DNA of 39,719 nt from Bacillota bacterium. Lineage in GTDB: Bacteria > Bacillota > Clostridia > Christensenellales > UMGS416. Position 1 is the stretch's first letter, and each line of letters starts with the position of its first letter. Where the stretch lies: assembly GCA_023422005.1 (NCBI GenBank), contig JAEZSC010000002.1:1-39719 (forward strand), in the 5' to 3' direction. The position numbers and the translations under genes are program-made. Of the stretch, positions 14,821 to 23,504 are shown piece after piece. The notes under the pieces were generated by a model. The model was not told where the DNA came from. It was given only the letters and a program-made list of their open reading frames with translations, and did not search any database.

Positions 14821-17800
14821 TTAATCTTCCGGGAACAATTCAGCCATCTTCGCATCGCTCAGTTTGAAGTAGCTCTTCATCTGCGCCTTGAGCTTGCCCG
14901 GGTGCTCTTTGGCATAGTCGCGCAGCTTCTCCACCTGGTTCTGCCACTTCTTGTAGGTGCCGAAATTCCACTTCTCGAAATCGCGCTCCATGTAGGGGTC
15001 GATCTCCCCGGCCAGCTCGTCGATGCGCTGGAGCACGGTCTCGGTCTTGAAGGTCACGTTGATGTGGAAGGCCAACCGCTGCAGGAATTTCTCCTTGATC
15101 TCCGGGCGCTTGAGCAGGCCGTTGATCAGCGCCGTGCTGAAGGCGTGGTTGTAGCCGTTGCCCTTGGGGTTCAGATCGTAGGAGATGTCCGGGCGGTCGA
15201 CGTCGCCGAAGGCCCAGCAGAAGTCATAGAAGATCCACTTCCACTGGCTGTCGGGGTCGTCGGTCTTCCAGAAGCGGATGTTGCCCATGTCCGAGTTACC
15301 CGAGCAGATTTCCGTGGCGTACCAGTCCAGATAGCTGTCGATGTCCACCTTGGAATCCACGTACGCGAAGGCCTCGTCGTCCTTGAGGTTGTGAGCCTTC
15401 ACATAGGCCATCAGTTCCTTCCACTCGTCGTTGGAGCCATACTTTTCGATGGAGTTGCCCTCCAGCAGCGTCACCTTCTCCTCGTCCACGCCAAAGTGCT
15501 GGGCAACGAAGTGGTCGTTGATTTTCTCTCGAATCTGCGACACGCCCCAGAACTGGCCGTTGATGAAGATGACGCAGTTGCGGTAGGCCTGCATGCTGAT
15601 GGTGTCGGTGGTGTCCTCCACGAGGCTGGTCACCAGCACGTCGCGGATGCGGGAGCGGTTCACGTCGTTGCCCGACGCGCGCACGAGGAAGGAATCGAAC
15701 CTGTCAAAGTTGCGGTTGGGGAAGATCTTGTATTCGAACTTGCCCTTACCATACTTTGAGCGGGCGTGGAAACTCAGGCTCTTAAGCCCCCAGCCGCGGG
15801 AGAACTGCCCGGCGACCTTAAGCCCCATGTCCTGGGAAATGCCCACGGTGCCGTCGGGCTCGATGAGCTGCAGGTGGGCGGGCCGCTCCCAATCCTTGTA
15901 GTAGTTGGCGCCGTGGTGGGGGAATTCCTCGGTGTAGCCGGGGCCGTCGGCCAGGATGCCCGTGTCCTTGTCGTAGAGGTTCTTAGGATCGGTGACGATG
16001 CTGATGATCGGCAGCTTGATCTCCTCGTTGATCAGATACGTGGCGGAGGTAACCTGGCTGGTGATGGCGCCATCCTGTATCGCCACGGCGCGCAGCGGCG
16101 TGGATTTGGTGATCTCCACGGGGTTGTAGTATTGCTTGCTCTTGGCCGTGGGCACGGTACCGTCGGTCGTGTAATAAATCTTGGCGTCGGGGCTGGCGCT
16201 GGTGATGGCGACCTTTTGCTCGCCCTGATACTGGCCACCCTGCAGCGAGAACACCGGTTCCTCGGCAAAGGCGGAGAAGCTCTTGGACTCGTTGCCTTCG
16301 CCGGGCGTGGGTTCGGAGAGGTAGGCGAAGGCGGCCTGGCCGTCGGGGCGGCCATAGGACACGCCGGCGCGCAGCTTGGGAACCAGGCAGAAGTCGATGC
16401 GCTTGCCGTCGGGGTCGCTCAGCGTCAGCGAGTCGCCGCCGTCCTTGAGCTTGAAGCTCGTGTGAAGCTGGCGTTTGGACAGCGCCGCGCCGGCGGTCTG
16501 GTCGCGTCCGGACAGGAACACTGTCAGGTATTCTCCGCTCTTCAGCGTGATCTTCGGGAACTTCCACTTGAGCGGCTGGGCGGCGTCGTCCGTCAGGCCG
16601 TAGCCTTTCAGGTTGATGTCCTCACCGGAGCGGTTGACAATCTCCACCCACTGGGGCGTTTCTTTGAACTGATCGGTCAGCGTGTCGGCATTGGTGGTCA
16701 TGACTTCCGAGAGGGCCAGCGAATCGCCCACGCTGGGATAAAGCTTGGCCTGCAGGGCGTTGAAGCCCTCCTCGTTGTTGTTATAGCCCGGCGTGGGGTG
16801 CTCCAGCGACTTCCAGCGCATGCTGCCCAAGTCCACACCGAAGCTCTCGTCGATGGTCAGGGAGCCGGCGGTCACGGTGCTCACGACCTGGCCCTGAGCG
16901 TCGGAGAGCACCACGGCTTCGCCCTCGCCCAGCTGAAAGCCGGCGTGCGGCGCGTCGCCGTCGCGGTCCTTGCCGTCCAGCCACACCAGCAGCACGGCTC
17001 CGGGCTCCAGGGTCCGGTCCGGCAAGGCCCACAGGCCGGGCTTGCCCAGGTTGTTGCTCAGGTGATAGCCCTTAAGGCTGTGGCTCTGCTCGGAGAAATT
17101 GCGCAGCTCCACCCACGCGCCATAAGCGCCGTCCTCATCGGTGAACAGGGCGTTGCCAGCGGTCATCACCTCGTTGAGGCGCACCGGCGCGTCGCCGTTG
17201 CCGGCGGACAGCCATGCCGCGCGGCCCTCAGCGGTGTTGGGATATCCCGGCGAGATGTCGGCGGTGATCGTGTATTTCTCCGCGTCTTCGGAGCTGGCTG
17301 CGTAGGACTGATCCTGCGGGATGGCCGGCAGCGTCAGCTTCTGCACCAGCGTGCCGTCGGCGGCGGTCAGCACCAGCTCTTCGCCGGCGGAGCTCAGCTT
17401 GAAGCCCGCCTGCAGAGATTTGCCGGAACCGTCCACATCGTTGCAAAACAGGACCACGCTCTGGCCAGGGCCCAGAATCACCTGGGGGAATGTATAAGCC
17501 TTAGGCTCCTTGATGTTGTCGGACAGCATATAGCCGCCCAGGTCCAGCGAACCCTGGGAAAGGTTGCTGATCTCCACCCAGTCGGGGTAGCCGCCGTTGG
17601 CCGGCAGCGCCGCGTGGTTGCTGGACATGACCTCTGTGATCCATGGGCGGGCCTTGGCGTCCACCGGCGGCAGGCCGGGGCTGGCGCTCTGGCCGGGCTG
17701 CACGGGCCCGCCGGTTGGGGGCTTGGCTGTGCCGCCGATGCCCGCTGTGATCACGTCGCAGCCGCTGAACACCAGCAGCGCGCTCAAAGCCAGCGCCGCG

Positions 17801-17853
17801 CCGCGCAGCGTTACGTTGTTCTTTTTCGTGAAGAATTGCTTTGCCGATTTCAT
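14821..17853 (-). CDS. CotH-family protein, lipoprotein with lamin-tail and chitobiase-type domains
   Basis: A 1010-aa protein. The N-terminus is basic, then hydrophobic with lipobox VFSGC (Cys32), so a membrane-anchored lipoprotein is likely. Three lamin-tail-like domains follow (about 55-170, 185-315, 330-480), each with an EVM...WVEI-N pattern and a GG/KGY-LSD block. A chitobiase C-terminal-like domain comes next (about 490-575, IYYTTDGTVPTAKS), then a CotH kinase domain (about 590-950) starting LPIISIVTDPKNLYD. CotH proteins phosphorylate spore-coat or secreted proteins. The acidic motif, usually DxD followed by W.FG, here reads YDFCWAFG (876-883), so one Asp is Cys879. Activity may be lost or altered. 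The ATG at 17853 is preferred to the adjacent ATG at 17856 because of its spacing from AAGGAAG. It probably acts outside the membrane. Confidence 0.85.
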   Translation of the reverse strand: MKSAKQFFTKKNNVTLRGAALALSALLVFSGCDVITAGIGGTAKPPTGGPVQPGQSASPGLPPVDAKARPWITEVMSSNHAALPANGGYPDWVEISNLSQGSLDLGGYMLSDNIKEPKAYTFPQVILGPGQSVVLFCNDVDGSGKSLQAGFKLSSAGEELVLTAADGTLVQKLTLPAIPQDQSYAASSEDAEKYTITADISPGYPNTAEGRAAWLSAGNGDAPVRLNEVMTAGNALFTDEDGAYGAWVELRNFSEQSHSLKGYHLSNNLGKPGLWALPDRTLEPGAVLLVWLDGKDRDGDAPHAGFQLGEGEAVVLSDAQGQVVSTVTAGSLTIDESFGVDLGSMRWKSLEHPTPGYNNNEEGFNALQAKLYPSVGDSLALSEVMTTNADTLTDQFKETPQWVEIVNRSGEDINLKGYGLTDDAAQPLKWKFPKITLKSGEYLTVFLSGRDQTAGAALSKRQLHTSFKLKDGGDSLTLSDPDGKRIDFCLVPKLRAGVSYGRPDGQAAFAYLSEPTPGEGNESKSFSAFAEEPVFSLQGGQYQGEQKVAITSASPDAKIYYTTDGTVPTAKSKQYYNPVEITKSTPLRAVAIQDGAITSQVTSATYLINEEIKLPIISIVTDPKNLYDKDTGILADGPGYTEEFPHHGANYYKDWERPAHLQLIEPDGTVGISQDMGLKVAGQFSRGWGLKSLSFHARSKYGKGKFEYKIFPNRNFDRFDSFLVRASGNDVNRSRIRDVLVTSLVEDTTDTISMQAYRNCVIFINGQFWGVSQIREKINDHFVAQHFGVDEEKVTLLEGNSIEKYGSNDEWKELMAYVKAHNLKDDEAFAYVDSKVDIDSYLDWYATEICSGNSDMGNIRFWKTDDPDSQWKWIFYDFCWAFGDVDRPDISYDLNPKGNGYNHAFSTALINGLLKRPEIKEKFLQRLAFHINVTFKTETVLQRIDELAGEIDPYMERDFEKWNFGTYKKWQNQVEKLRDYAKEHPGKLKAQMKSYFKLSDAKMAELFPED

Positions 17854-18037
17854 CATGATCTTCCTTTTCTTTTGTATGCGGATCAATGGATACCGGAAAA
17901 TAAGACGTGAGCGTATCCACGTTTGTTCCTTCGAATCGATTGTTATGATTATACAGTACAGACAGATATGTTTATTATATCCCCGCACAGACTGTGCGCA
18001 AGGACGGCTTTGCGCTCTTTTTGTCTTTGTTTCCGCT

Positions 18038-18919
18038 TTACAGAGAGGTTGGAGATGCGGTGTCCTGCTGGGCGGGGAGGGCGTCGGCATAGCGGGTGTT
18101 GCGGGCGGTCAGCACATTGTAGGCCACCACTGCGCCCACCACCAGCACGCCGCCGGCCACGGCCCAGGGGCCGGGCAGCTCGCCCTGGAACAGCGCCACC
18201 CATACGGGGTTCAATATCGGCTCTATAGCCGCGATCAGCGAGGCGGCCACCGGCGCCGTGGTGCGGATGCCGATGGAGAACAGCACATAGGCCAGGCCGA
18301 TTTGGAACACGCCCAGCAGCGTGATGGCCAGCCACGGCAGCGGCTCCCAGGTGATGCCCCTTGCGATGAAGGGAAGGGCGATGACAAAATTGAGGAGCAT
18401 GCTCAAAAGCGACGATTCCACCGGCGACGCGTCGGCCATCTGGTTGACCAGGAACACGCCGGCGAAGCTTAGACCACTGAGCAGCGCCAGCGCGTTGCCC
18501 AGCAGTGCGGTGCCGCGCAGCTGGCCCACAAAGAAAAGCGCGATGCCGCCGAACACGACCAGCACCGCGGCCGCGTCCAACGCCCGCGGCCGCTTGCGCA
18601 GAAACAGCGCGCTCATAAGGATGACGAACACCGGCGCCGTGTATTGCAGCATGATGGCGTTGGCGGCGGTGGTCAGTTTGTTGGCGAAAACATAAAGCAC
18701 CGTGGTGCCGCTCATGCACAGCGCGCCCAGCAGCACGCCGGGGGTCAGGCGGATGCGCGGACGCTTCATATAGATCGCGATGACGGCTGCGGCAAATATG
18801 GCGCGCATGCCCACGATGGTCATGGCGTCCCATGGCACGAGCTTGATGAGAATGCCGCCGAAGCTCCACAGCACGGCGGTCACAGCGATGAACACAGGTC
18901 CTTTTTTCGACGGGTGCAT
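18038..18919 (-). CDS. EamA-family (DMT) transporter
   Basis: A 293-aa integral membrane protein with about ten hydrophobic helices in two homologous halves, typical of the drug/metabolite transporter superfamily. Marks are AVLWSFGGILIK in helix 1, TTVLYVFANKLTTAAN, LQYTAPVFVILMS at the end of the first half, and the second-half equivalent AASLIAAIEPILNPVW. Such proteins usually export amino acids, nucleosides or similar metabolites. The substrate cannot be read from the sequence. The ATG at 18919 has AAAAGGA upstream. It is followed by cotH on the same strand after a 184-nt gap with no obvious terminator. Confidence 0.88.
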   Translation of the reverse strand: MHPSKKGPVFIAVTAVLWSFGGILIKLVPWDAMTIVGMRAIFAAAVIAIYMKRPRIRLTPGVLLGALCMSGTTVLYVFANKLTTAANAIMLQYTAPVFVILMSALFLRKRPRALDAAAVLVVFGGIALFFVGQLRGTALLGNALALLSGLSFAGVFLVNQMADASPVESSLLSMLLNFVIALPFIARGITWEPLPWLAITLLGVFQIGLAYVLFSIGIRTTAPVAASLIAAIEPILNPVWVALFQGELPGPWAVAGGVLVVGAVVAYNVLTARNTRYADALPAQQDTASPTSL

Positions 18920-19133
18920 TATGTCACATCCTTTTCGCGTCCGACGCCGCGCATCGGACGCGATATAGACAACTTCGTCTCATTCCGGAGAGCTCCAAGG
19001 TTTAGCGATTCATTATACACCAAAGACGATTCGCTCAAAACCCCTTGTTAGGTTCATGATCAAACCGACGAAAATAATCTCATAGTCATCAGCCAAATGG
19101 AAAAACTATGCCCGCACGAAGGGAGGTGTCTCG

Positions 19134-19277
19134 ATGAGCCGCGACGACAACTGCAACAATTGCAACGACAAAAACGTAGCAAATGACAAGCAGCGGCAGC
19201 AGCAGGACCAGAACCGCCGCCGCCAGCAGGACCAGAACAAGAAGAACAGCAACGACCAGAACTGCAAGGACAGGTAA
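19134..19277 (+). CDS. 47-aa Asn/Gln/Arg-rich small protein
   Basis: A short gene with an excellent GGGAGG site (19121-19126) seven bases before ATG, and a rho-independent terminator 32 bp after the stop. It encodes MSRDDNCNNCNDKN, a Gln/Arg-rich middle (KQRQQQDQNRRRQQDQ) and an end rich in Asn with a third Cys (NDQNCKDR). The composition is low-complexity, highly hydrophilic and basic, with three Cys and no hydrophobic core, so it is probably disordered. Small proteins of this kind occur in spores of Clostridia, and the neighbouring cotH fits that idea, but I assign no function. It is a monocistronic gene divergent from the DMT exporter. Confidence 0.7.
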   Translation: MSRDDNCNNCNDKNVANDKQRQQQDQNRRRQQDQNKKNSNDQNCKDR

Positions 19278-19309
19278 ACCGACTCCCTTATAACCGACTC
19301 CCTTACGAC

Positions 19310-19352
19310 AGCGCGGCTCCCTGCGGAGTGATCCGAAGGAGCCGCGCTTTTT
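19310..19352 (+). terminator. Rho-independent terminator of the 47-aa gene
   Basis: The 11-bp stem AGCGCGGCTCC pairs with GGAGCCGCGCT, followed by TTTT. Just before it a 12-mer CCGACTCCCTTA is repeated at 19279-19290 and 19294-19305. Confidence 0.9.
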
Positions 19353-19415
19353 GCTTGCGCAGGATTCATCCAAGACGTAAAATGAAAGAAAAATTTTCCG
19401 TTTTTGGAGTTGTAT

Positions 19416-20471
19416 ATGCTGGAGATATCGCAAGGCGCCTTCGTTTCACCGCGGGACGAACACAACCGCTATACGGGCCGCATCGACTTTGCCAATGGGG
19501 AGGAACCCCAGTTCATATGGGCTGGAAGCCAGGTGACGCTGCGCTTTCGCGGCACAGCGGTGTGGGCGCGGCTGCGCAACCGGCCCAGCTGGGGCCGGCA
19601 GTACATCGGCTGGGTTGTGGATGGCGGCGCCAAGGGTATGGCCCGGCTGCATCCGGACAGCCAGATGCGCACCTACGCGCTGGTTGATAACCTGGACGAC
19701 GGGGAGCATGAGATCATACTCTACAAGCGCATGGACGCCACGGGCTATGTGGGCTTTGGCGGCTGGCACGTGCTTGGGGAAACGCTGGAGGCGCTGCCCG
19801 CGCCGGCGCGGCGTATGGAGTGCTTCGGCGATTCGGTGTCCATGGGCGCGGTTGTGGATGCGCCGGGCTTCGAGGGCAAGACCGACCCACCCAACGACGG
19901 CCATTATGATGACGCGTGGCTCAGCTACATCTCCATGGCGGCGCGGGAATTGGGGGCGGAACTGCACAACAATTCCCAGGGCGGCATCTCGCTGCTTGAT
20001 GGCACCGGTTATTTCCGCGGGCCGGACTATCTGGGCCTGGAAAGCTGCTGGGACAAGACCGGCTATGTGCCCGAACTGGGCTTGAGCCCCTGGGATTTTT
20101 CGCGCTGGAAGCCCCACGTCGTGGTGCTGGCTGTCGCCCAGAACGACCCGCACCCAGACAATGACATCGCCGAGGCCCCCGAGAAGCGCAGCCGCTGGGT
20201 GCGCCGTTATGGGCAGCTGCTGGCGGACATGCGCGCCCAGTATCCCAGGGCACTGTTCGTGCTCACGACGACCATCGTGAACCACAACCTCGTGTGGGAG
20301 GACGCGCTGGACGAGGTGTGCGCCGCCTGTGCCGATGAGCGGGTCGTGCGCCTGCGCTTCAAGCGGGCTGCCGTGGGCACACCGGGGCACCCCCGCGCCG
20401 CCGAGCAGGGGGAGATGGCCCGTGAGCTTGTGGACTTGCTGAACAGCTACGGCGAGGAGCTTTGGCAGTAG
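19416..20471 (+). CDS. SGNH/GDSL esterase, carbohydrate esterase family 2-like
   Basis: A 351-aa protein. The first 130 residues form a beta-rich domain with GSQVTLRFRGTAVWARL and WVVDGG, like the jelly-roll part of CE2 acetylesterases. The second part is an SGNH hydrolase with ECFGDSVSMG (nucleophile Ser140), QGGISL, VAQNDPH (block III-like Asn) and C-terminal GTPGHPRAAEQ (His325). CE2 enzymes remove acetyl groups from xylan or other polysaccharides. No signal peptide is seen, so a cytoplasmic role on imported oligosaccharides is likely. The start at ATG 19416 is preferred to a TTG at 19404, because GGAG lies six bases upstream of the ATG. It is followed by its own terminator and has no operon partner. 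Confidence 0.82.
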   Translation: MLEISQGAFVSPRDEHNRYTGRIDFANGEEPQFIWAGSQVTLRFRGTAVWARLRNRPSWGRQYIGWVVDGGAKGMARLHPDSQMRTYALVDNLDDGEHEIILYKRMDATGYVGFGGWHVLGETLEALPAPARRMECFGDSVSMGAVVDAPGFEGKTDPPNDGHYDDAWLSYISMAARELGAELHNNSQGGISLLDGTGYFRGPDYLGLESCWDKTGYVPELGLSPWDFSRWKPHVVVLAVAQNDPHPDNDIAEAPEKRSRWVRRYGQLLADMRAQYPRALFVLTTTIVNHNLVWEDALDEVCAACADERVVRLRFKRAAVGTPGHPRAAEQGEMARELVDLLNSYGEELWQ

Positions 20472-20528
20472 CTTTTCTCCTGTGACGCCGGTGCCGCAGA
20501 CAAATCAAACACGTTTATCCAGCTTTTC

Positions 20529-20566
20529 AGCCTCCCGGCGATGATTGTCGTCGGGAGGCTTTTTTT
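20529..20566 (+). terminator. Rho-independent terminator after the esterase gene
   Basis: AGCCTCCCG pairs with CGGGAGGCT, with an inner CGA/TCG pair set, followed by a run of seven T. Confidence 0.92.
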
Positions 20567-20603
20567 CGGGCCATAACCAATCTGCAATACCCGTATATAG
20601 TAA

Positions 20604-20632
20604 TTGTGGAAAGCGGACGATTGCTGTAAAAT
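20604..20632 (+). promoter_or_regulatory. Promoter of the ABC exporter operon
   Basis: TTGTGG (20604-20609), a 17-bp spacer and TAAAAT (20627-20632) lie 36 bp before the first permease ATG, which has GGGGAGGAGG as ribosome site. Confidence 0.65.
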
Positions 20633-20668
20633 TATGCCACTGTCTGCAAAACGGGGAGGAGGCAAATC

Positions 20669-21472
20669 ATGGGTGCACTGCGCGGCAACCTGACGCTGTG
20701 GCTGATCGCCAAATCCCTGCGCACGCAGTTGGCCTATCGGGTCAATGTTCTGTTCCTGCTGCTCAACGGCGTCGTGCTGCTCTTCGTGCAGGCATCGGTT
20801 TGGACGGCGCTCTATGCCCAGGGGCAGCGCCAGGGCACGTCACTCTCGCAGGCCATCACCTACATGGTGCTGACCAACTTCATCCTCAACGTGTTGCGCA
20901 TCAACCCCGGCCGGCGCATCGGCCAGTCGGTGTATTCTGGCGACCTGGGAGCGGACATGCTGCGGCCCATCAACCTGATGCTGCTGCACACCGGCAATGA
21001 GCTGGGGCGCATGCTATTCTCTCTGGCCTTTGGCTCTGTGCCCATCGTGGCGCTGGCCGCGGCTGTCTACGGCCTGCTGCCGCCGGCGGGCTCCGCGGCG
21101 CTGGCGCTGTTCCTAACTACCGGCGCGCTGGGCGCGGTGATCTTCCTGCTCTTCGACACCATCGTGGGCTACAGCGCCTTCTGGCTGATGAACAACTGGT
21201 ACATGCCGTGGTTCGAGCGGGCGCTGATCACGCTGTTCGGAGGCACCATTGTGCCGCTGTGGTTCTACCCAAAGGCGCTCACGGACATCGCCGCGTACTT
21301 GCCGTTCCAATACATCAGCTACATGCCGGTGGACCTGTACCTGGGCCGGGTGGACCCGGCGCAGGGCTGGCGGGTGATGGCCGTACAGCTGCTGTGGATC
21401 GGCATACTGTGGGCGCTGGAGCGGCTGGTGTGGAGGGTGGCCCAGCGCAAGATCACCGTGCAGGGGGGCTGA
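20669..21472 (+). CDS. ABC-2 type permease, first of a pair
   Basis: A 267-aa membrane protein with six predicted hydrophobic segments. It starts LRGNLTLWLIAKSLRTQLAYRVN, then LRINPGRRIGQSVYSGDLGADMLRPIN, a cytoplasmic stretch typical of DUF990-type ABC-2 permeases. It forms a half of an exporter with the next gene and the ATPase at 22289. The ribosome site is unusually strong. The substrate is unknown. Related three-gene sets occur in many Firmicutes and are mostly uncharacterised. Confidence 0.85.
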   Translation: MGALRGNLTLWLIAKSLRTQLAYRVNVLFLLLNGVVLLFVQASVWTALYAQGQRQGTSLSQAITYMVLTNFILNVLRINPGRRIGQSVYSGDLGADMLRPINLMLLHTGNELGRMLFSLAFGSVPIVALAAAVYGLLPPAGSAALALFLTTGALGAVIFLLFDTIVGYSAFWLMNNWYMPWFERALITLFGGTIVPLWFYPKALTDIAAYLPFQYISYMPVDLYLGRVDPAQGWRVMAVQLLWIGILWALERLVWRVAQRKITVQGG

Positions 21473-21477
21473 GGCGC

Positions 21478-22278
21478 ATGTTCTACGTGTCGCTGTTCTG
21501 GAAATTCGTGCGCATCCGCTGGCGCTCGCAGCTGGAATACCCCGGAGCCTACGTGCTGGGCATACTGGCCCAGTGGTTGAGCTACGGCTTTCAATTCGTC
21601 ACGATGTGGATCATGGTGCAGGCCTTTGGCACGCTGGGCGGCTGGCTGCCCATGCAGGTGCTCTTTCTGTTTGCGATGAACCTGTTCGCCTACGCGTCGG
21701 GGGCCACCTTCGCCTTCAACGTCGTGCGCGAGACGCCGCAGATGGCGCGCACCGGCGCTTTTGACGATGTATTGATCAAGCCGCTGAACAGCTTCATCTA
21801 CATGCTCAGCGCCAACATCAACGTGGGCTATGTGTCGCACCTGTCGCTGGCCACCGTGGCCATGGCCATAAGCCTGAACGCGCTGGGCGTGACCTTAAGC
21901 TTTGTGCAAATTTTGTGGCTGGTGATCGTGCTGCTGAGCGGCGCGGTTATACATGCCTCCCTGATGATCTTAAGCTGCGTGCCCAGCCTGTTCGTCGTCA
22001 GCGACGCCGACTGGGGCTTCCTTTACTGGGGCCTGCGGGATTTCCTGGATTATCCGCTGTCGGTGTTCGCCCGGCCGCTGCAGCTGCTCTTCACCTTTGT
22101 GCTGCCCTTCGCGTTCATCAATTTTTACCCGGCGCAGGCCTTCCTGGGCCTGAGGGACACGCTGGGCCTGCCGGCGGCCATACAATATCTGACGCCGGCG
22201 GTGGCGCTGGCGCTGGCGGGGCTCACGGTGCTGGCTTGGCGCGGCGCGGTAAACCGCTATGAGAGCACCGGCTCATGA
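21478..22278 (+). CDS. ABC-2 type permease, second of a pair
   Basis: A 266-aa membrane protein with about six hydrophobic segments. It starts FYVSLFWKFVRIRWRSQLEYP and contains RTGAFDDVLIKPLNSFIYML, the conserved cytoplasmic motif (PLN) seen in paired ABC-2 permeases. The ATG is five bases after the preceding stop and the stop lies ten bases before the ATPase start, so the three genes are translated together. It likely dimerises with the first permease. The substrate is unknown. Confidence 0.85.
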   Translation: MFYVSLFWKFVRIRWRSQLEYPGAYVLGILAQWLSYGFQFVTMWIMVQAFGTLGGWLPMQVLFLFAMNLFAYASGATFAFNVVRETPQMARTGAFDDVLIKPLNSFIYMLSANINVGYVSHLSLATVAMAISLNALGVTLSFVQILWLVIVLLSGAVIHASLMILSCVPSLFVVSDADWGFLYWGLRDFLDYPLSVFARPLQLLFTFVLPFAFINFYPAQAFLGLRDTLGLPAAIQYLTPAVALALAGLTVLAWRGAVNRYESTGS

Positions 22279-22288
22279 GGAGGACGAT

Positions 22289-23269
22289 ATGGCGCTGATC
22301 GAATTGCAAGATGTTGTCAAGGAATTCCGCATCAAACAGAGGCAGAAGGGCGCTCTTCGGGGCCTCAAGGAGTTTTTGCACCCGGTCTATAACACCAAGC
22401 GGGCGGTGGACGGCATATCGCTGTCGGTGGAGCGCGGCGAGCTGGTGGGCTACATCGGCCCCAACGGCGCGGGCAAATCCACGACGCTCAAGATGCTGAC
22501 CGGAATACTGGTGCCCACCGCCGGCCAGGTCGTCGTGGATGGGCGCAACCCCCACCGCAACCGCCGGGCCAACGCGCTGCGCATGGGCGCGGTGTTCGGC
22601 CAGCGCTCGCAGCTGCTGTGGGACTTGCCGGTTAGCGACACGCTGGAGCTGTACCAGCGCATGTACCGCATTGAGCCCGAGCGCTACCGGCTCAACCGTG
22701 ACCGGTTCACGGAGCTTCTGGACATGGGCGGCTTTCTGGAGCAACCGGCGCGGCAGCTGAGCCTGGGGCAGAAGATGCGGGCCAACCTGGCGCTGGCGCT
22801 GCTGCATGACCCGGACATCGTGTATCTGGACGAGCCCACCATCGGCCTGGACGTGCTGGCCAAGGACCGCATCCGCGGCTTCATCCGCCAGATCAACGCG
22901 GAGCGGCGCACCACGGTGATGCTGACGACCCATGACATGACCGACATCGAAAGCCTGTGCAGCCGCCTGGTGCTCATCGACGGCGGCAAAAAGCTGTACG
23001 ATGGGCCGCTGGACGCCTTCCGCCAGCGCTACGCTGCGACCTATGTGCTGCAGGCCGACTTTGCACAGCCGGGCGCGGTCATGGGGGACAGCCGCTTCCT
23101 TGAGCAGCGGAGGGAAGGTTCCCAGGTGGATTACCTGATCCGCACCGACGCCCTGAAGCCCGGCGAGGCGCTGACACTGCTGGCTCGGGCACATGACCTC
23201 AAAGATGTGTGCATCCGCGAGACGACGATCGAGGAGATTGTGCGGGGGCTTTATCAGAAGAACGGGTGA
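22289..23269 (+). CDS. ABC transporter ATPase of the exporter
   Basis: A 326-aa ATP-binding subunit. Walker A is GPNGAGKS (57-64), Q-loop Gln105, signature LSLGQ (157-161), Walker B IVYLDEP (177-183), and switch His215 in TTHDM. A long N-terminal insert before Walker A (RGLKEFLHPVYNTKRAV) and a C-terminal extension of about 90 residues are typical of the subgroup working with DUF990-type permeases. The start at 22289 is chosen because GAGGAGG lies five bases upstream. It is the last gene of the operon. An intergenic repeat follows rather than a normal terminator. Confidence 0.92.
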   Translation: MALIELQDVVKEFRIKQRQKGALRGLKEFLHPVYNTKRAVDGISLSVERGELVGYIGPNGAGKSTTLKMLTGILVPTAGQVVVDGRNPHRNRRANALRMGAVFGQRSQLLWDLPVSDTLELYQRMYRIEPERYRLNRDRFTELLDMGGFLEQPARQLSLGQKMRANLALALLHDPDIVYLDEPTIGLDVLAKDRIRGFIRQINAERRTTVMLTTHDMTDIESLCSRLVLIDGGKKLYDGPLDAFRQRYAATYVLQADFAQPGAVMGDSRFLEQRREGSQVDYLIRTDALKPGEALTLLARAHDLKDVCIRETTIEEIVRGLYQKNG

Positions 23270-23292
23270 GTGCAAGCTGACGACAAATTATG

Positions 23293-23452
23293 CCTTCCCC
23301 TTGAGGGGAAGGTGGCGCGCAGCGCCGGATGAGGTGTCTTGCTCCGAAAGAGGTAAACACCTCATCAGTCACCTTCGGCGCATCGGCCTGTGGGCCGACC
23401 GGCAATCTGCAAGCAGATCGCCTTGCAGGACAGCTTCCCCTCCAGGGGAAGC
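23293..23452. repeat. Intergenic structured repeat (MITE/REP-like)
   Basis: A chain of hairpins fills the gap between ABC ATPase and AraC gene: CCTTCCCC-TTGA-GGGGAAGG (23293-23312), GGCGC/GCGCC (23314-23326), GATGAGGTGT/ACACCTCATC (23328-23366), ATCTGC/GCAGAT (23405-23418) and GCTTCCCC-TCCA-GGGGAAGC (23433-23452). From memory, similar palindromic elements are scattered in many Clostridia. It may also end transcription of both convergent genes. Confidence 0.7.
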
Positions 23453-23504
23453 CAATAGAAGCAAATCTATCAACCTCTACAAACGCCGGGCGATAAACGA
23501 TTGC

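Noticed and set aside
15766..17910. 714-codon plus-strand frame opposite cotH
   Set aside because: An artefact of high GC at third positions of cotH. The translation has no domain, and the cotH frame has clear LTD and CotH motifs.
22223..23275. 350-codon minus-strand frame opposite the ABC ATPase
   Set aside because: Shadow of a gene with complete Walker A, signature and Walker B motifs.
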